Positions 11,825 to 23,458 of a DNA stretch of 64,000 nucleotides are shown in pieces. Within the stretch, counting starts at the first letter, position 1. Every line of letters starts with the position of its first letter. The notes under the pieces were generated by a model. The model saw only the letters and a list, made by a program, of their open reading frames with translations, was not told the DNA's origin and made no database searches. The DNA comes from Tamarix chinensis (lineage: Eukaryota > Streptophyta > Magnoliopsida > Caryophyllales > Tamaricaceae). Made by a program: the position numbers and the translations under genes. Where the stretch lies: positions 27,408,032 to 27,472,031 of the forward strand of contig CM060173.1 in NCBI GenBank assembly GCA_030549775.1, in the 5' to 3' direction.

Positions 11825-13500
11825 GTATGTTTTATAGAGCTTTTATGAATACGTAGCGCAAATGCTAGTTGTTGATTGCTTTTAGTAATTTTTATTGTGT
11901 TGTGGTGTTGGGATATAGATTTTCATAATTTAGTTGACAAGCTTGGAATTGATAATATCCATTCAAATGGGAGGGGGAATGTTTTCTTATTTATGGAAGC
12001 TGTAATATAGGAAATTTAGTAGTCATTTTATCCCTTGATTCTAGGGAATTAATTATGACTTATTTAGTAGTTATTATATCCTCTGACCCTAAGATTCGGA
12101 AATTCTTTATTGATGTAGGAGCATCTAATATAAATGGGAATAATTTACTTATTAATTTCCCCTAAAAAGGATGCACAAAAACCGTTCTAATTTTAAAAAT
12201 AATAATAAATTAAATTATGAGCCACTCAGCCATGCAAAAGCCATATTTAATTCAACACCTTTTGAAAGATTTCAAGCGACTTAAAAATAGAACTTTTGGG
12301 TTAGTATGGTTCAGTATCTAGCTCCAACATTAGTTGGGGACCTCGCAAGCTTCTTGTAATTTTTGGGCATTAAATGGAGGACTAAAAGAATAGAAAAAAA
12401 TGGTAAATCATCTATGTATGGAATAAAAGTTAAGAAAAAAGCCATGATTGTACTTAAAAGTTGCAGGTAGAAAAGTTACATTTTCCTCTTACTTTTTAAT
12501 GATGCTTTAGCCCCCAAATTTTAGATTACTTTCTAAATTTTAATGATACTTTAGTTCCAGCTTATCTTTATCTTTTTATTTGTAAAATACCCCAAAATCA
12601 AAGGGGGCGGCTGACATTTAGGTCCAGAAAAAACAAACATACCTAGTTAACTTAGGTCAACATTAGACTAGTAAAGGTTAGTCTCTTTGACAACTAAACT
12701 AGTTTGATTGGTTAACCAAATTAGTCATTTTTATTCTTGATGAGTTTTAATGTAACTAAATGAGAGCTAACATCCTCTATAAGTGTTAGGCTCACACTTA
12801 AATGAAAAACAGATCTGACTACCCATCTTTCTCTCTAAAAAAAACTGAGAAACCCCCATGAAACTCAGGTGCAAAGTTTTTCTTATCTTATAAAAAAATC
12901 TGAAACATCTAAAACTGAGAAACATCTAAAATAATTAAATAATAACCTATTGAGAGTACCAAAATTCTGTGCACCAAATACATGTGAAGCAGCCAACATA
13001 AAGCTACATTTATGTATTGTTGATATTTGATGTACATGCTCAATAACCTGCTAGTTATATCCACAGGCCCCTCATTGTTAATAACATATTACAAAAAAAC
13101 AAAAAATGGATATTCATGACCACTATTGGTCATACACAATAGAAAATGCTTGCAATATAATGATTTGCTCCTTCCTAAAGTAGTTCCTTTTACTACTTAT
13201 CAAACAAACACATTGTAGATCTTATCTTCCTATAGATGGAACCTAATAATCCAAAGTGCCTGCGGTATGCAGTAACACCATGTTATCACTTAACATGCCC
13301 GGAATCTGTAAGCTCAATGACCACTTTAAAAAAGGAATACTCAGTGCTCCAATCTATTTCACCTACAGACAAACTTGTTGCCCATTATGCCATCATTAAA
13401 TCAATTCAGAAGCCATAATCCATTGAATCAAGGAAGAAAAATAAAGAAGATGGTTGAAATTTCTTTTTGTGGAGATCATGTGCAAATCAAATACTAGAAA
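11825..13500. other. Noncoding 3' region of CACTA copy A
   Basis: No supportable gene. It is AT-rich. A 60-codon ORF at 13,236-13,418 reads MEPNNPKCLRYAVTP... but I recognise nothing in it. Near 12,805-12,845 copy A has about 40 bases that copy B lacks. Confidence 0.4.
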
Positions 13501-13860
13501 TTCCAAAAAATAGTGGTAGAATGCATGGTAACAAGAATTTTACATCCTTAACTCAAAAACATTCATTATTTTTAATAAACCAGTCAATAGTTTATGACTT
13601 GCTGCAGAATACAGGGGCATTATTTAACCTACTACATATTTCAATATGTAAAACAAAGATCATTCCCCTAAGTAGATATTCCAAAATACAATGTATAATG
13701 AATGGTAACAAGACTTTAAAATCCTCAATAAAAAAACATTCAATACTGTTAATAAACTAGTCAAAAGTTCATAACATACAGTGGATTACAAAAGCATTAT
13801 TAAACATACCAAATAATTTCAATATGTAAAACAATGAGCTTTTAATATTAAGTGATTGGA
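13501..13860 (+). repeat. Imperfect 178 bp tandem duplication (copy A)
   Basis: Two adjoining units begin TTCCAAAA (13,501 and 13,679). Both contain ATGGTAACAAGA, CATTCA...TAATAAAC and TTTCAATATGTAAAACAA in the same order and spacing. The 97-codon ORF at 13,467-13,760 spans both units and is probably an accident of the repeat. Confidence 0.75.
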
Positions 13861-14879
13861 TTTCAATATGTATTACCCTCTAATGATTAAGTTCTAAAAA
13901 AATTTATGAGATGCTTAGAAGTATTATTCTTTTGATATATTCTATGTTATTTGATAAAACCTTGGATTAAGCTTCTGAGAATCCTGAGTTAGGGAATTAT
14001 TGGAACTATCTTGGATTATTTTTATTCCCTAACTGCTGTTATTAGCTATTATGCATAATTTTTTCTTGGGGTATTAGTGTTGTAACTATATTTTTGGTAC
14101 CTGACCTAAGGTCTTTTTTGGTAACCATCATGTAAAGGTCACACATGATATGCTCCTTGTTGTTTTGTGTTTTCTTGAACATAACCATTACTTTTTTGTT
14201 GTATGTTTTGGCCTTTTTTTTTGTATATGGTCCTTGGGTATGCTTGGGTGTAAATGTATGTCCATAATTATATAAATATAAATTTTTATCTTTGATAAAA
14301 AAAAGTGTGACTAATAATCCACTAGTATTAGTCTTAGGACTATTTTATATTTATATATTGAAATGTTATATTTAGTTATATTATACGTTGATGCTTATAT
14401 ATTTTATGATACAGATAAATACATCAAGATGTGACATCAGATACTAAAGGAATGGCTACAAAGAAGCTAAACCTACCTACAATGGGGCAAATGCCGACTC
14501 TTTTTGATCAAGATCATACATTTAAATATTTTGTAACGGATGATCATAGGTGGTAAATTAATGTATATGTATTTTATACAGAAGTTGCTATGTAACTTGT
14601 CACTTTGTAATTTAATGATTTTGAATGTTGCTGAAATACATTGGTATATTTTGATTCAATGATCATGTTGTAATTAATCAGGTGAAATATTATTCTTACA
14701 GGTTATCGATTATATATGCAGCTAGAAACTTGATGTGGAATTTTTGGTATAAAGAATACTTTTGATTCAATGATTAGGTTGTACGCAGGTTAAACTATTG
14801 TTATTACAGGTTTTAATTCATTGGTAAACCATCTGTATAAAAGTGGAGAAATAATTAGAGTGAAAGATCCACAGTATTG
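13861..14879. other. Noncoding 3' region of CACTA copy A, second part
   Basis: AT-rich. A short coding-like stretch near 14,450-14,550 (ATKKLNLPTMGQMPTLFDQ) could be a terminal exon of an element gene. Nothing else is supportable. Confidence 0.35.
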
Positions 14880-15182
14880 CGATGGTTATTAAGCGTTAGT
14901 AAATACCTTTGTGATGGTTAAAAACCATTACTAAAAAAATTAGGAACGGTTAATAACTTTCACTAAATAAATGAAATCAATAAAAAAATAAGAAATTTGT
15001 TTTAGGGACAATTATTAACTATTGCTAAAACATTTACCAACTCTTACGAAAATAGTCGCTAGTAACACAGGGACGCTTTGTTTAGGAACGGTTCTATGAA
15101 CTGTCACTAAAACATTAGCGACAGTTAAGAGATGTCCCTAAAATGAAAATAATTGTCATTAAAATCTGTATTTACTGTAATG
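14880..15182 (-). repeat. Right subterminal repeats and TIR of CACTA copy A
   Basis: Contains TGATGGTTAAAAACCATTA, GGAACGGTTAATAACTTTC and GGAACGGTTCTATGAACTGTC inverted motifs matching the left end, and ends CTGTATTTACTGTAATG. The terminal change from TAGTG to TAATG may impair excision. Confidence 0.8.
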
Positions 15183-15484
15183 TTTATTATTTAGGAGCCG
15201 TAGGTGTATACCGATAGCCACTCATGATAATAGGCTTGTAGTAAATATTAGTCTTGAAGGACCAGTCACTCCAAACGTTACCTTAATATCGACTCTATAT
15301 TATAGGATTTGTTGTTGTGATCCCATTGCTTCCATCAGGATTGAGGTGGAAGTGCCATAAATGATACAAAGATTTTCCTACGAAACGGTCCACTAATGAC
15401 CAATTTCCTCCGATCCTCTACCATTTAATTATGATATGTCCTAAAAAAATATTAAAATGCTAACTCAAGAAATAGATGATCAGG

Positions 15485-16110
15485 TTGTTTAAAACCTAGA
15501 TCCATGGTAATTATATGGAAACACCCATGCCTATTTTACAATACGTGAATTCCTCTTCTTTCATCTCGATTGAGGACTCCATTTCATTAAGTAATAGTAA
15601 AATTTGTGCATTGAACATAAATGCATGTGCTAGGAATCAACATCAGTTATTGTTATATCATAGCAACCTTATATTAAATGAGTAAATATTGTTGACAATT
15701 CTCTTTATGGGAAGAGGGTCTTGAAAAATATATTTTGACATAGCAAGGAGCCTTGGAGCGACTGTATTTAAATCATAGAGTGAGTGTTGTCATGTCTCAG
15801 ATTTGGCCACTTCTTGTTCTAGACAATTATAGTTTGATGAGAAGTGTGAGGACTGTGTGTGGTATAATTTTCCAAGAATTCAAAATTTCCCAGCATGAAA
15901 AATTAAAAATTAACATGATAAGATGGATATATAAGTTAACTTTGTCTTCCTTACAATATATCTACAAACTCATCTCTTTCCATTGGTGATGCTAAGTCCA
16001 AGTCTAAAAATTGCGATATGAGTGACAACTTGAATAGATGCATAAAACCAACATAGAAAAACATAAATATTCTAATCTTCCCAGAATGGTTCATCATAAA
16101 AGCTTATAGT
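15485..16110 (+). repeat. Dispersed repeat, inverted relative at 37.6-38.3 kb (copy A)
   Basis: Reads as the reverse complement of 37,620-38,300 with many substitutions and small indels. Shared anchors include TAGATCCATGGTAATTATATGG, GGAATCAACA/TGTTGATTCC-type blocks, and CTTCCCAGAATGGTTCATCA against CTTCCTAGGATGGCTTATCA. An ORF (15,753-15,989) lies inside, but its frame is not conserved in the relative. The repeat class is unknown. Confidence 0.7.
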
Positions 16111-16904
16111 TTTAAGCTTTTTTTTTTGGTCTAGGATTGATCATCTGCATCTATGTGAACCTTACTAACTCTTTCCTATTGAAATATTGCATTTCCTCTT
16201 GGATTTCTAGCCCTTTTTTGTTTCCGCACCCAAAGATGCTGCGTATGATTAGTATCTTAATCTTGAAACTTAATCATATGTTAACCTAATTCAATATTGC
16301 CTTAGTATGACTTGATTGAATTTAGAGCCTTTAGCTCTTGGTTGATTCAAACAATAGCTGGAATTGCAATTATATATATCAAGTTACATATGCATCTATA
16401 GTCATTGGTTTTACATTTCCTATGCAATTTTATTTAAAAGGGCATAGGTATATTAGTATGTCTTCCTTTTTTATTAGAATCAAACAAGCATATAAAGTTG
16501 GAAAATTGGGTATTAAAGATTTTCTTATCGGAAATCAACAAAACCTTATCTAATTTTTGGTTTGTCATTTGCAATAAGCTAGAGACAAAACTATGTTTAG
16601 AGAAAAAAATGTGGTTTACTGATATAAGTTTGAAATAATTAAAGAAGATATTGAGAACTTGGAAAGAAATTGGAAGAGAGAATTAGGAAATTGAGAGAAA
16701 TGATTCTAATACTTTTATTCATTCAATGATATTACTAATAATGACAAGCCTAAAACCATTTATATAGTCCAAGTATCTTAAAAGATAAATTAAATCTAAC
16801 TAATAATGATAGATCATGTCTAACTAATAAAGATAGGAAAGGATAAATGATAAAAATATAGGAAGAATTTATTTTGTATTCCTACAAAAATACTTCTTCC
16901 TATA
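16111..16904. other. Unclassified DNA, grading into a probable LTR (copy A)
   Basis: No supportable gene. The right part (about 16,600-16,904) lies directly downstream of the minus-strand chromovirus pol end, so it is probably its degraded 3' LTR. I cannot mark LTR ends. The region from 15,183 to 15,484 just left of the dispersed repeat is also unannotated. Confidence 0.35.
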
Positions 16905-17990
16905 AAAATATTTCCCTATCCATATCATTCTCTTCTAATGGAAAAGAACTTGACTCTAGTGAGTATGATTCAAGTAAATCCTTAAGTAGTGTCGAAGCCA
17001 TGTCACAAAGTTCATCTTCATGGACCTAAATAGCATCATAGCTAGGATGATTCTTCCAAGTGACCCAAAAATGGAGGAAACCTCCTCAAGAAGAAGTAAC
17101 ATACTCAACATCAATAATAGAAACAACTTTTTCCTTAGGCAGTTGAATAGAAGTTTATAATCCATATTACTCAACATAATATATCTCCTAATTTCATCAT
17201 GCATTCAATGGATATGATTGGCAAAGGACTCAGTAGATGTAGACACATATACATGTGGGGATAGGGAACCAAAAGTAGTAGGAGTACAGTATAACCATAA
17301 ACAATTTCAAATGGACTCTTCTCCATTGATCTATTAGACGCATGGTTATAAGTAAACTTAGACGTGGGTAACTCTAAATCCCAAGTACGTGATCGATCTC
17401 TGAGAAAACAACGAAGAAAGTTACCTAAACCTCGATATACTACCTCACCCTACCCATCAATTTGTAGATGATGGGCAATAGAAAAAATCAATTAGGTTTT
17501 ACTAAGGGACCAAAATGTCCTGAAAACCCAATATACAAACATAGAATCTCTATTGGACGCTATGGAGGAAGGAACACCATGTACTCTTACTACCTCAACA
17601 AAAATAGAGGAAAAAAAAGTAGTCAATGATGAAACAAAAAGTTAAACAAAAATAGACGCAATGACTAAATAGAGTCGGTGGCTGGGAAAGAAAATGTAGA
17701 TGACACTTCCTAGATAAAAAAAAATGCAGGTTTAGAGAAATATTGATTGATCTTTACTCTTAAAGATCCAAAAGGCATCAATATGCCTCTAATAGGAACA
17801 AACATCATTAGGACTTGCATGTAGCAATGACATTCTTTAAGGCTTCATGTCCAAGCCAAAAACGAATAGTATTAAACAACTTTAACATTTTTGAACAATC
17901 AAGTTGCAGCCTCTTTACATATACAAACACCTATCTCTTTTTGTAAAGCCAATTAATGAAAATTTTCTCCTCCAACTTGGGTTCTTGTTT
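16905..17990 (-). pseudogene. Ty3/gypsy chromovirus integrase remnant (copy A)
   Basis: The reverse strand reads, with stops, as the end of a Ty3/gypsy pol. Landmarks in order: HGVPSS followed by SNRD (second catalytic Asp region), a degenerate HHLQIDG.GEVVYR (catalytic Glu region; Gln/Thr of the usual motif lost), SMEKSPFEIVYG, then HDEIRRYI. The C-terminal segment VTSS.GGFLHFWVTWKNHPS resembles the chromodomain of chromoviruses, and the frame ends SSSFPLEEN followed by Asp. N-terminal zinc-binding residues can no longer be made out. Between the integrase core and the chromodomain, 302 bp present in copy B are missing here. No gag, protease or RT is visible nearby. Confidence 0.75.
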
Positions 17991-18560
17991 ATGTAAAATT
18001 CAAAATTAGCAAGCTTTACAACACAGCACTACAATTAAACACTATAAACATTGTTTAGAATAACTCTACTATAAAAGAGAGCATCACATTCTTTTTAATA
18101 GAAACATATAGCTAAAAAAACTTATGATCATTTATTTTATTTTTTTGGGTAGAAAATATTATAAAAATAAATAGATTTCAAGCATTAATTGGAAAAAAAT
18201 GTGTAAAAAAACTATTATAGAACTAGATAGAAATTATGTTTGTGATATACATATGTATATAGTTGTTTATGATCAAAATGTCATTATTCACCTAAAATTA
18301 TCTTAAACTTCTAAAATTCATAATTTTCTCTAAACAAAATCAAACCCAAACATATCATATACCAAAATTTATATATGAATAAACAATAAAATAATAGATA
18401 AAATAAAATATATGTATAATAATACCAATAATAATAATAATATGAGATTTAAAATTTATTATCTGGCCTTATTCCAAGATATTAATTTAATTATTTAGCA
18501 TCAAATAAATTATAGGTAAATTATAATATTTTTTAATTATTTTTATAATTTCTAATAAAT
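17991..18560. other. AT-rich DNA with no gene (copy A)
   Basis: Very AT-rich, with short A and T runs and an (AAT)n patch near 18,430. I see no gene or clear repeat. Confidence 0.4.
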
Positions 18561-18589
18561 TTTCTAAAAACCTAACCTAAAAATCTCAC

Positions 18590-18880
18590 GACCTTTTTCG
18601 TTTCCTTTTCCTTTTTTTTTCTTTTCTCCTTTCTCCTTCCTCCTTCCTCCTTTTCTTTCTCCCTTCTCTACACTACCACCGGACCTAAACCTTGCACAAG
18701 TGTCTAACCTATGCAGCCAGCCCTCTCCACCACCTTCTCTCCTCCATTTCTCCTCTTTTCTCCTCCCTTCCTCTCAATTACACTACCATCGACCGTTATG
18801 ACCACCCTCAACCCCCCAAAAGGCCAACCCCCACTCTTTTCTCCTTCCTCCTTTCTCCTCCCTTCCTCTCAATTCTAATT
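18590..18880. repeat. Pyrimidine-rich tract with repair scar (copy A)
   Basis: Long C/T-rich run on the plus strand (TTTCCTTTT, CTCCTTCCTCC). At 18,841-18,871 a 31 bp pyrimidine string stands where copy B has 242 bp. The end of the string, CTCCTCCCTTCCTCTCAATT, repeats 18,760-18,779 exactly, as if copied from it. Confidence 0.7.
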
Positions 18881-21800
18881 TTTTGGTACTCTTCTAGTGA
18901 CCACATGAGAGGAGGCGCATGTTTTTCTTATTTTAAGACCGAAGCCATTTCTATAAGGGTACATTCATAGCTAGGGCCTCATGTTTATGTGATTTTATTA
19001 TGTGTTAAGTCAATGCCCGCACACATGAATTGCTACATGTTCTAGAGTTGCTTGTGCAACTTGGCTTGTAAAGATCCTAAGTAAGAATATGTGTGGACAT
19101 GATTGTGTTGGCTCATATGTTAATGCGTAATTCTATTATGCGGTGCTACATGTTTTGAGGACTATTAAGAAGTTCTTGTAACTTAAGTCATGAGGCTTAG
19201 GTAGGGTTTAAGAGACCTAGGGGCATTTTAGTCAATATTATAGAAAATGGCATATAAAAAAACCCTAGAAAAATAGTTAGTTAAATATCATTTGGAAGAT
19301 GTTATGTTAAATAATTATAGTATATTATAATAAAGGGATTAGGGCAGATATGGATGGAGAAGGTTAACCATGCATGGGGTGGGTCAAACCTAATATGGTC
19401 CATATCTGGATGTGATAAGTAAGGGATAGTGGTTAAGTGGTTGAATATTATGGGATAATATGGTATTGTCGAGTAGCATGGAAATAATGGGGGAGCCCTT
19501 AGGTTATAGGGGATGAAAGAGTACTAAGTAGGTGGAACTAAGGTTTTGGTGGTACAAAACCCTAGAGATAGGTCATTATTACATGTAGGAAATAGGGGAG
19601 TTGGGTTATACCTCTGAACCATGATGTTGAATATGCTTTTATGGGGATTGTGTGTTAAGTCTGATGGTTAGATAGGATAAGTAAGAGTAGATACAACAAC
19701 TAAGGTCAAATTAGGATTTCGAGAGGAGTCCATTGGGAAGGTTATTATCATCTGTGTAAAATAAAGGAGTTAGGTTACAAAACTTTAGGGGATGGATAAT
19801 CATGGTAACATATGCTTGGTTGTGGAATTTTAGGGCTAAATAAATAGTGTAGAAAGGGTTAGGCCCATTTGGGCCAAACTAGGATTTTAAGGAATAACTC
19901 CAAAAGGCCAATTATTATCATATGTGAGGAATTAGGGGAAATGTGATATGAATCATGAATAAAAGGGTTTATAATTACATGTTTAGGTTGTGGGATAAAA
20001 TGGGGATTCAAAGGATCATTAGAGGGGTGAGGATATAGCAAACTTAAGAAACTAGGGTTTTTAAGGGGCTAGGGTTGGCCCGAGATGGTAGTAGGGTAAG
20101 GGTTATATATGGGTTGTGCATGGTTGTGCTTGATATCTAAATACTAAGACACAAATAAGACACTAATCATGTAAAGTAGAAGATCACATGAGTTAGGAAT
20201 AGTTGTAGTGCCCCCAAATTTGTATTATATTTACTAGTTCGCTATTGAGAATAGTGGTCAGGTGCATACTTCCCTAGGTTTGTATCATATTTACCGGTCC
20301 ACTGGTAAAAATAGTGACTAGAAGCGTGTTGCCTTAGTTTTATATCATATTTAATAGTCCACTAGTGAGAATATAGTTGGGTCATGAGCTTAAGTCATAA
20401 AATCCTTAGACAATAATAACCTATGGAAAGACATTAATTGCTTATAATGGAACACCACATAGGTTGAGACCAATTATACATTTTAAATAGCTCAACTTGT
20501 GATAATAGTTGCCAGGAACATTCTACCTAGGATTTGTGTTGTATTTACCGATCCACTAGTAAGAATAGTCGCCAAGAGTATATTACCCAGGTTGTATTGT
20601 ATTTACTGATTCATCGGTGAGAATAGTAGTCAAGAGTGTGTTGTCTTGGGTTGTATTGTATTTATCGGTCCACTAGTGAGAATAGTGAAGTCCCTGAACT
20701 CACATGAATATAATTTGAAAGATGACTAATTATTACACTAATATCTTCAGTGTAGGTAGTCATGAAACGAACTACTATAACCTGCTTATGCACCTTTATA
20801 TATTATTGTAGTATCATTGATTACTTTATTCTTATTTGACTGTATTACTATCTTACTCAGTACATAGCGTACTAATCACCCTTTTTTTTGGGTGTTGCTC
20901 ATTTCCACAAACAATGTCCCTTCTTGAGCCTATCTAGGTGAATTAGGATGCCCTAGATGACTTTGCCACTTACGATAATATGATCAGGGTAGAGTGATAT
21001 TGTAGTAATCTAAGGTTGTGGCCTAGAGAGAGTGACATATGGCTATTAACCAGTTCAGCTTTCTAGTTTACTGTTTTATTTTAGTTGAACAAGTCCCACG
21101 TATTTTAGTATTTTCTTGGTAACAAACATTTAACCCTTATTATGTTATGAAATGCTTTCATTGCTATGTTTATCATGGTTGCACCTATTTCTACCTTGCC
21201 CTGTAGTTTGTACGAGGATAGCATGAGGCCAGACTTATACTAATTATCGTGGTAATATCCTCTCTCATGGCATATGTTTTTACATTTAAAATAACAAATT
21301 TCAATGGTGATTTTTTGGGGTGTTATAGTTTTTGAAGCCTTGAAGGTTTACTTTTCTCCCTTTAACTTTCCTCTCCTAATCTAACACTTACTATAATTCT
21401 TTTATCTAATTCTTGTATTTTTGTTTTAGGTGTTCAAAGTGTAGAAATATGTTATCAGGAGTAATTTGTTCTAGAAATCATGATTAGGCTTTAATTGTAT
21501 TTATTTCTGTATATTACATTATTAAATTTACAATTTTATGATTTTTTGTGAAATATTTTTATGCCTTGCTAGGATTTGCCATAAACTTTCAAGCATGATA
21601 ATATATTATGTTATGTAAATATGTCATTGGATAAGTAAAACTAATTGTTTCTAAATATGTTGTGTAGTATAATGGGTTGCAACATTTAGGGGTTTTAGGT
21701 ATTATGTTGGTATCAACCTTATTGCTTTTGAGATTATGTGGATTATTGTAATTAAATCTAATTATATTTTTGAGTGGCTATTAATGTAACAACAATTGTG

Positions 21801-21968
21801 TGTAATTTTGGTGAATTTTATGAATGTAAATATATTTGAGCCTTAGGGTAATTTGGCCCTTCGTAAGTTTTTGTAGAATATGAGTGTGTCATTTTATTCC
21901 TTGAGGGATTTTACATCAAATTTGATATATAATATGTTACGCTTTGGTCTAAATTATAATAATCATAA
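18881..21968 (+). other. LTR-like noncoding DNA (copy A)
   Basis: Long noncoding block without ORFs. It has features common in long plant gypsy LTRs: AGGGTTT and CCCTAG motifs, internal minisatellite, and TACTCAGTACATAGCGTACTAATCACCC followed by a T-run and TGTTGCTCATTTCC (20,855-20,910). A related but diverged block, with TACTCAATACGTAGAGTACTGAC and ATTGCTCATTCC, occurs in copy B at 62,950-63,020. I cannot define TG...CA ends, so the call is by resemblance. Confidence 0.4.
20228..20690 (+). repeat. 58-60 bp minisatellite (copy A)
   Basis: Units start TATTTACCGGTCCACTAGTG(A)GAATAGT at 20,228, 20,288, 20,348, 20,542, 20,600 and 20,659, in two clusters of three. The spacing is 60, 60 and then 58, 59. 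Bases between the cores (GTTGCCTTAG, GTGTTGTCTTGGG) are also shared. Confidence 0.8.
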
Positions 21969-21976
21969 TCCTTGAG

Positions 21977-22620
21977 GGAACCATAGAAAGTAGCCTATGC
22001 TCTGGCCCAATATTTGTTAACTGTTATTAAAATTTTTCTCCTTCATTAGATGACCCAAATGTGATGCATGCTTTAACTCTGCAAATCAAAACCCATGGTT
22101 ACGACATGTTATAAGGTTCTGTACCTGTAGCTGTAGTCTATAGGATTCACTACAAAGTAACAAAAACCGAATTTAAAATTGATGCAAAAATCCAAATTAA
22201 AAAAGGAGAAACACTAATGCTTCAAACAAACAACTCAAAATCAAACATAGTTGTCCTAAAAACTAGAAAATGGAATGAAGTATCCTTACCTGAGGATTGG
22301 ATATTAGAAAATGCCTTACCACCCCAATAAGACAAACTGCAACCTGTAATTCCAAAACCAAATACAAACATAAATCAAATAACACAATTTGATGACGGAA
22401 CTGTCAAATTAAGTTTTAGAAGAACTCCAAGCCTTAGAATTAAAGATGATGCCTCGACATCTTCAACCATAGACTTAGGAAAAGTTTTAAAACTTCCAAA
22501 AAATATAAACCTGGAAGATAAAAACCAAAAAAGAAATTCAACATCCGAAACACCTATAACATCATTTCAGGGCACAAACTTCCAAACTAGGATTCCTAAA
22601 TCAGTTTATAAACAATAAGA
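21977..22620 (+). pseudogene. EPRV movement-protein C-terminal remnant (copy A)
   Basis: Reads through several stops as the end of a caulimovirid movement protein. Landmarks are HGYD, VYRIHYKV and PEDWILEN near 22,300, then a variable tail with DDGTVKLSF. Movement proteins of this family enlarge plasmodesmata for cell-to-cell spread. The N-terminal part is missing here. In-frame stops are at about 22,111, 22,330 and 22,618. Confidence 0.7.
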
Positions 22621-23458
22621 TGAAGAATCTAAACAAACAAAACAGGAAACAAACACTCCTCTAGATTCTCCAAACTATTCTGACATAACTGAAAACATGT
22701 TAAATGTAATTGAAAAAGAATTTATAATTAACAAAGAATTCTTCAAAAAGGACTTCTACTCTGAAGAGAACACAAAAAAGATTACATGGTTCTTTAAACA
22801 TTGGTTAGAACAGAGGGAAGATATTCAAACTGTCTATTATAAATTCATGCAAGACAACAAAATTAACATATTATTCTTTGACTGGCTAGAGATAGATTTC
22901 AAACAAAAAGGATTCAAATATCCATTTAAATCTACAAACCCTATAACAACTCACAACAAAACTAAAACTTAGCAAACTGCTAAGGGAATAATTGAAACAG
23001 AGCATCCACCTCTGCAAAATATTAAAATGACTTTCGAAGAAAACACTCTGGAATTAAAACCATTAAGAATGCCAAAAGAGGATGAATCTAAAAATGTTAA
23101 GAACATTTTCCTTCAAAACAACTGTACAAATATTCATCTGAACACAATTGGAACCCAACTAGTAAAATTAGACAAACAAATTCAAAAAATAATTCTACCT
23201 GTAATTCAAATAACTTCAACACCTCAAAATACAGAACAAAAGAAAATGCGTGTATTTAAGCCCTTTGAAGTTTCAAAATCTAGCCAAAAGATAATTCAAA
23301 CTGGGAAAAACGAATTCCTTCAAGCCATTAAAGATAAGCTTGGCCAAATAACATCAACAACTTCATCAAATGAAATACAAATCCCTGACACTCCTAAACT
23401 GGATTCACAAATCAATATAATGAATTAGGCTGATCAAACTGAAATTGATGAGCCCTAG
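22621..23458 (+). pseudogene. EPRV region between movement and capsid domains (copy A)
   Basis: Two open stretches in the viral frame (22,697-22,972 and 23,027-23,428), rich in Lys, Asn, Glu and Thr. WFFKHWLEQR in the first fits the pre-capsid part of petuvirus-like polyproteins. Stops at 22,970 and 23,456 break the frame. No catalytic motif is visible. Confidence 0.5.

Larger units (their letters stand above)
3367..15182 (+). mobile_element. CACTA (En/Spm) DNA transposon, copy A
   Basis: The left end starts CACTACTGTAAATACGG. The right end, read on the other strand, starts CATTACAGTAAATACAG. These are imperfect terminal inverted repeats of the CACTA type. The flanking 3 bp are TTT on both sides (3,364-3,366 and 15,183-15,185), the target duplication length known for this superfamily. 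Subterminal repeats based on ACGGTTTTAAACCATAGCAAAA-like inverted motifs occur at both ends. The interior has a TNP2-type transposase and a second, Transposase_24-type gene in the same orientation, the usual autonomous layout. Both genes carry stops and frameshifts, and the right terminus has a CACTA-to-CATTA change, so this copy should not be autonomous. Confidence 0.9.
1..22605. repeat. Long direct duplication, copy A
   Basis: The sequence from base 1 is repeated almost base for base from 39,358, and the match still holds at the window end. By eye, differences are scattered single bases and 1-2 base indels, well under one per hundred in most stretches. The copies share every nested element, including the CACTA element with the same TTT target duplication, so the block was duplicated as a unit. 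Copy A lacks three blocks present in B: 302 bp near 17,150, 242 bp near 18,841 and 1,578 bp near 21,969. The left boundary is off the window. A tandem segmental duplication and an unmerged haplotype in the assembly are both possible. The first 220 bases hold no gene I can support. Confidence 0.95.

Noticed and set aside
13467..13760. 97-codon ORF with apparent internal repeats
   Set aside because: It follows the 178 bp tandem duplication and has no recognisable domain.
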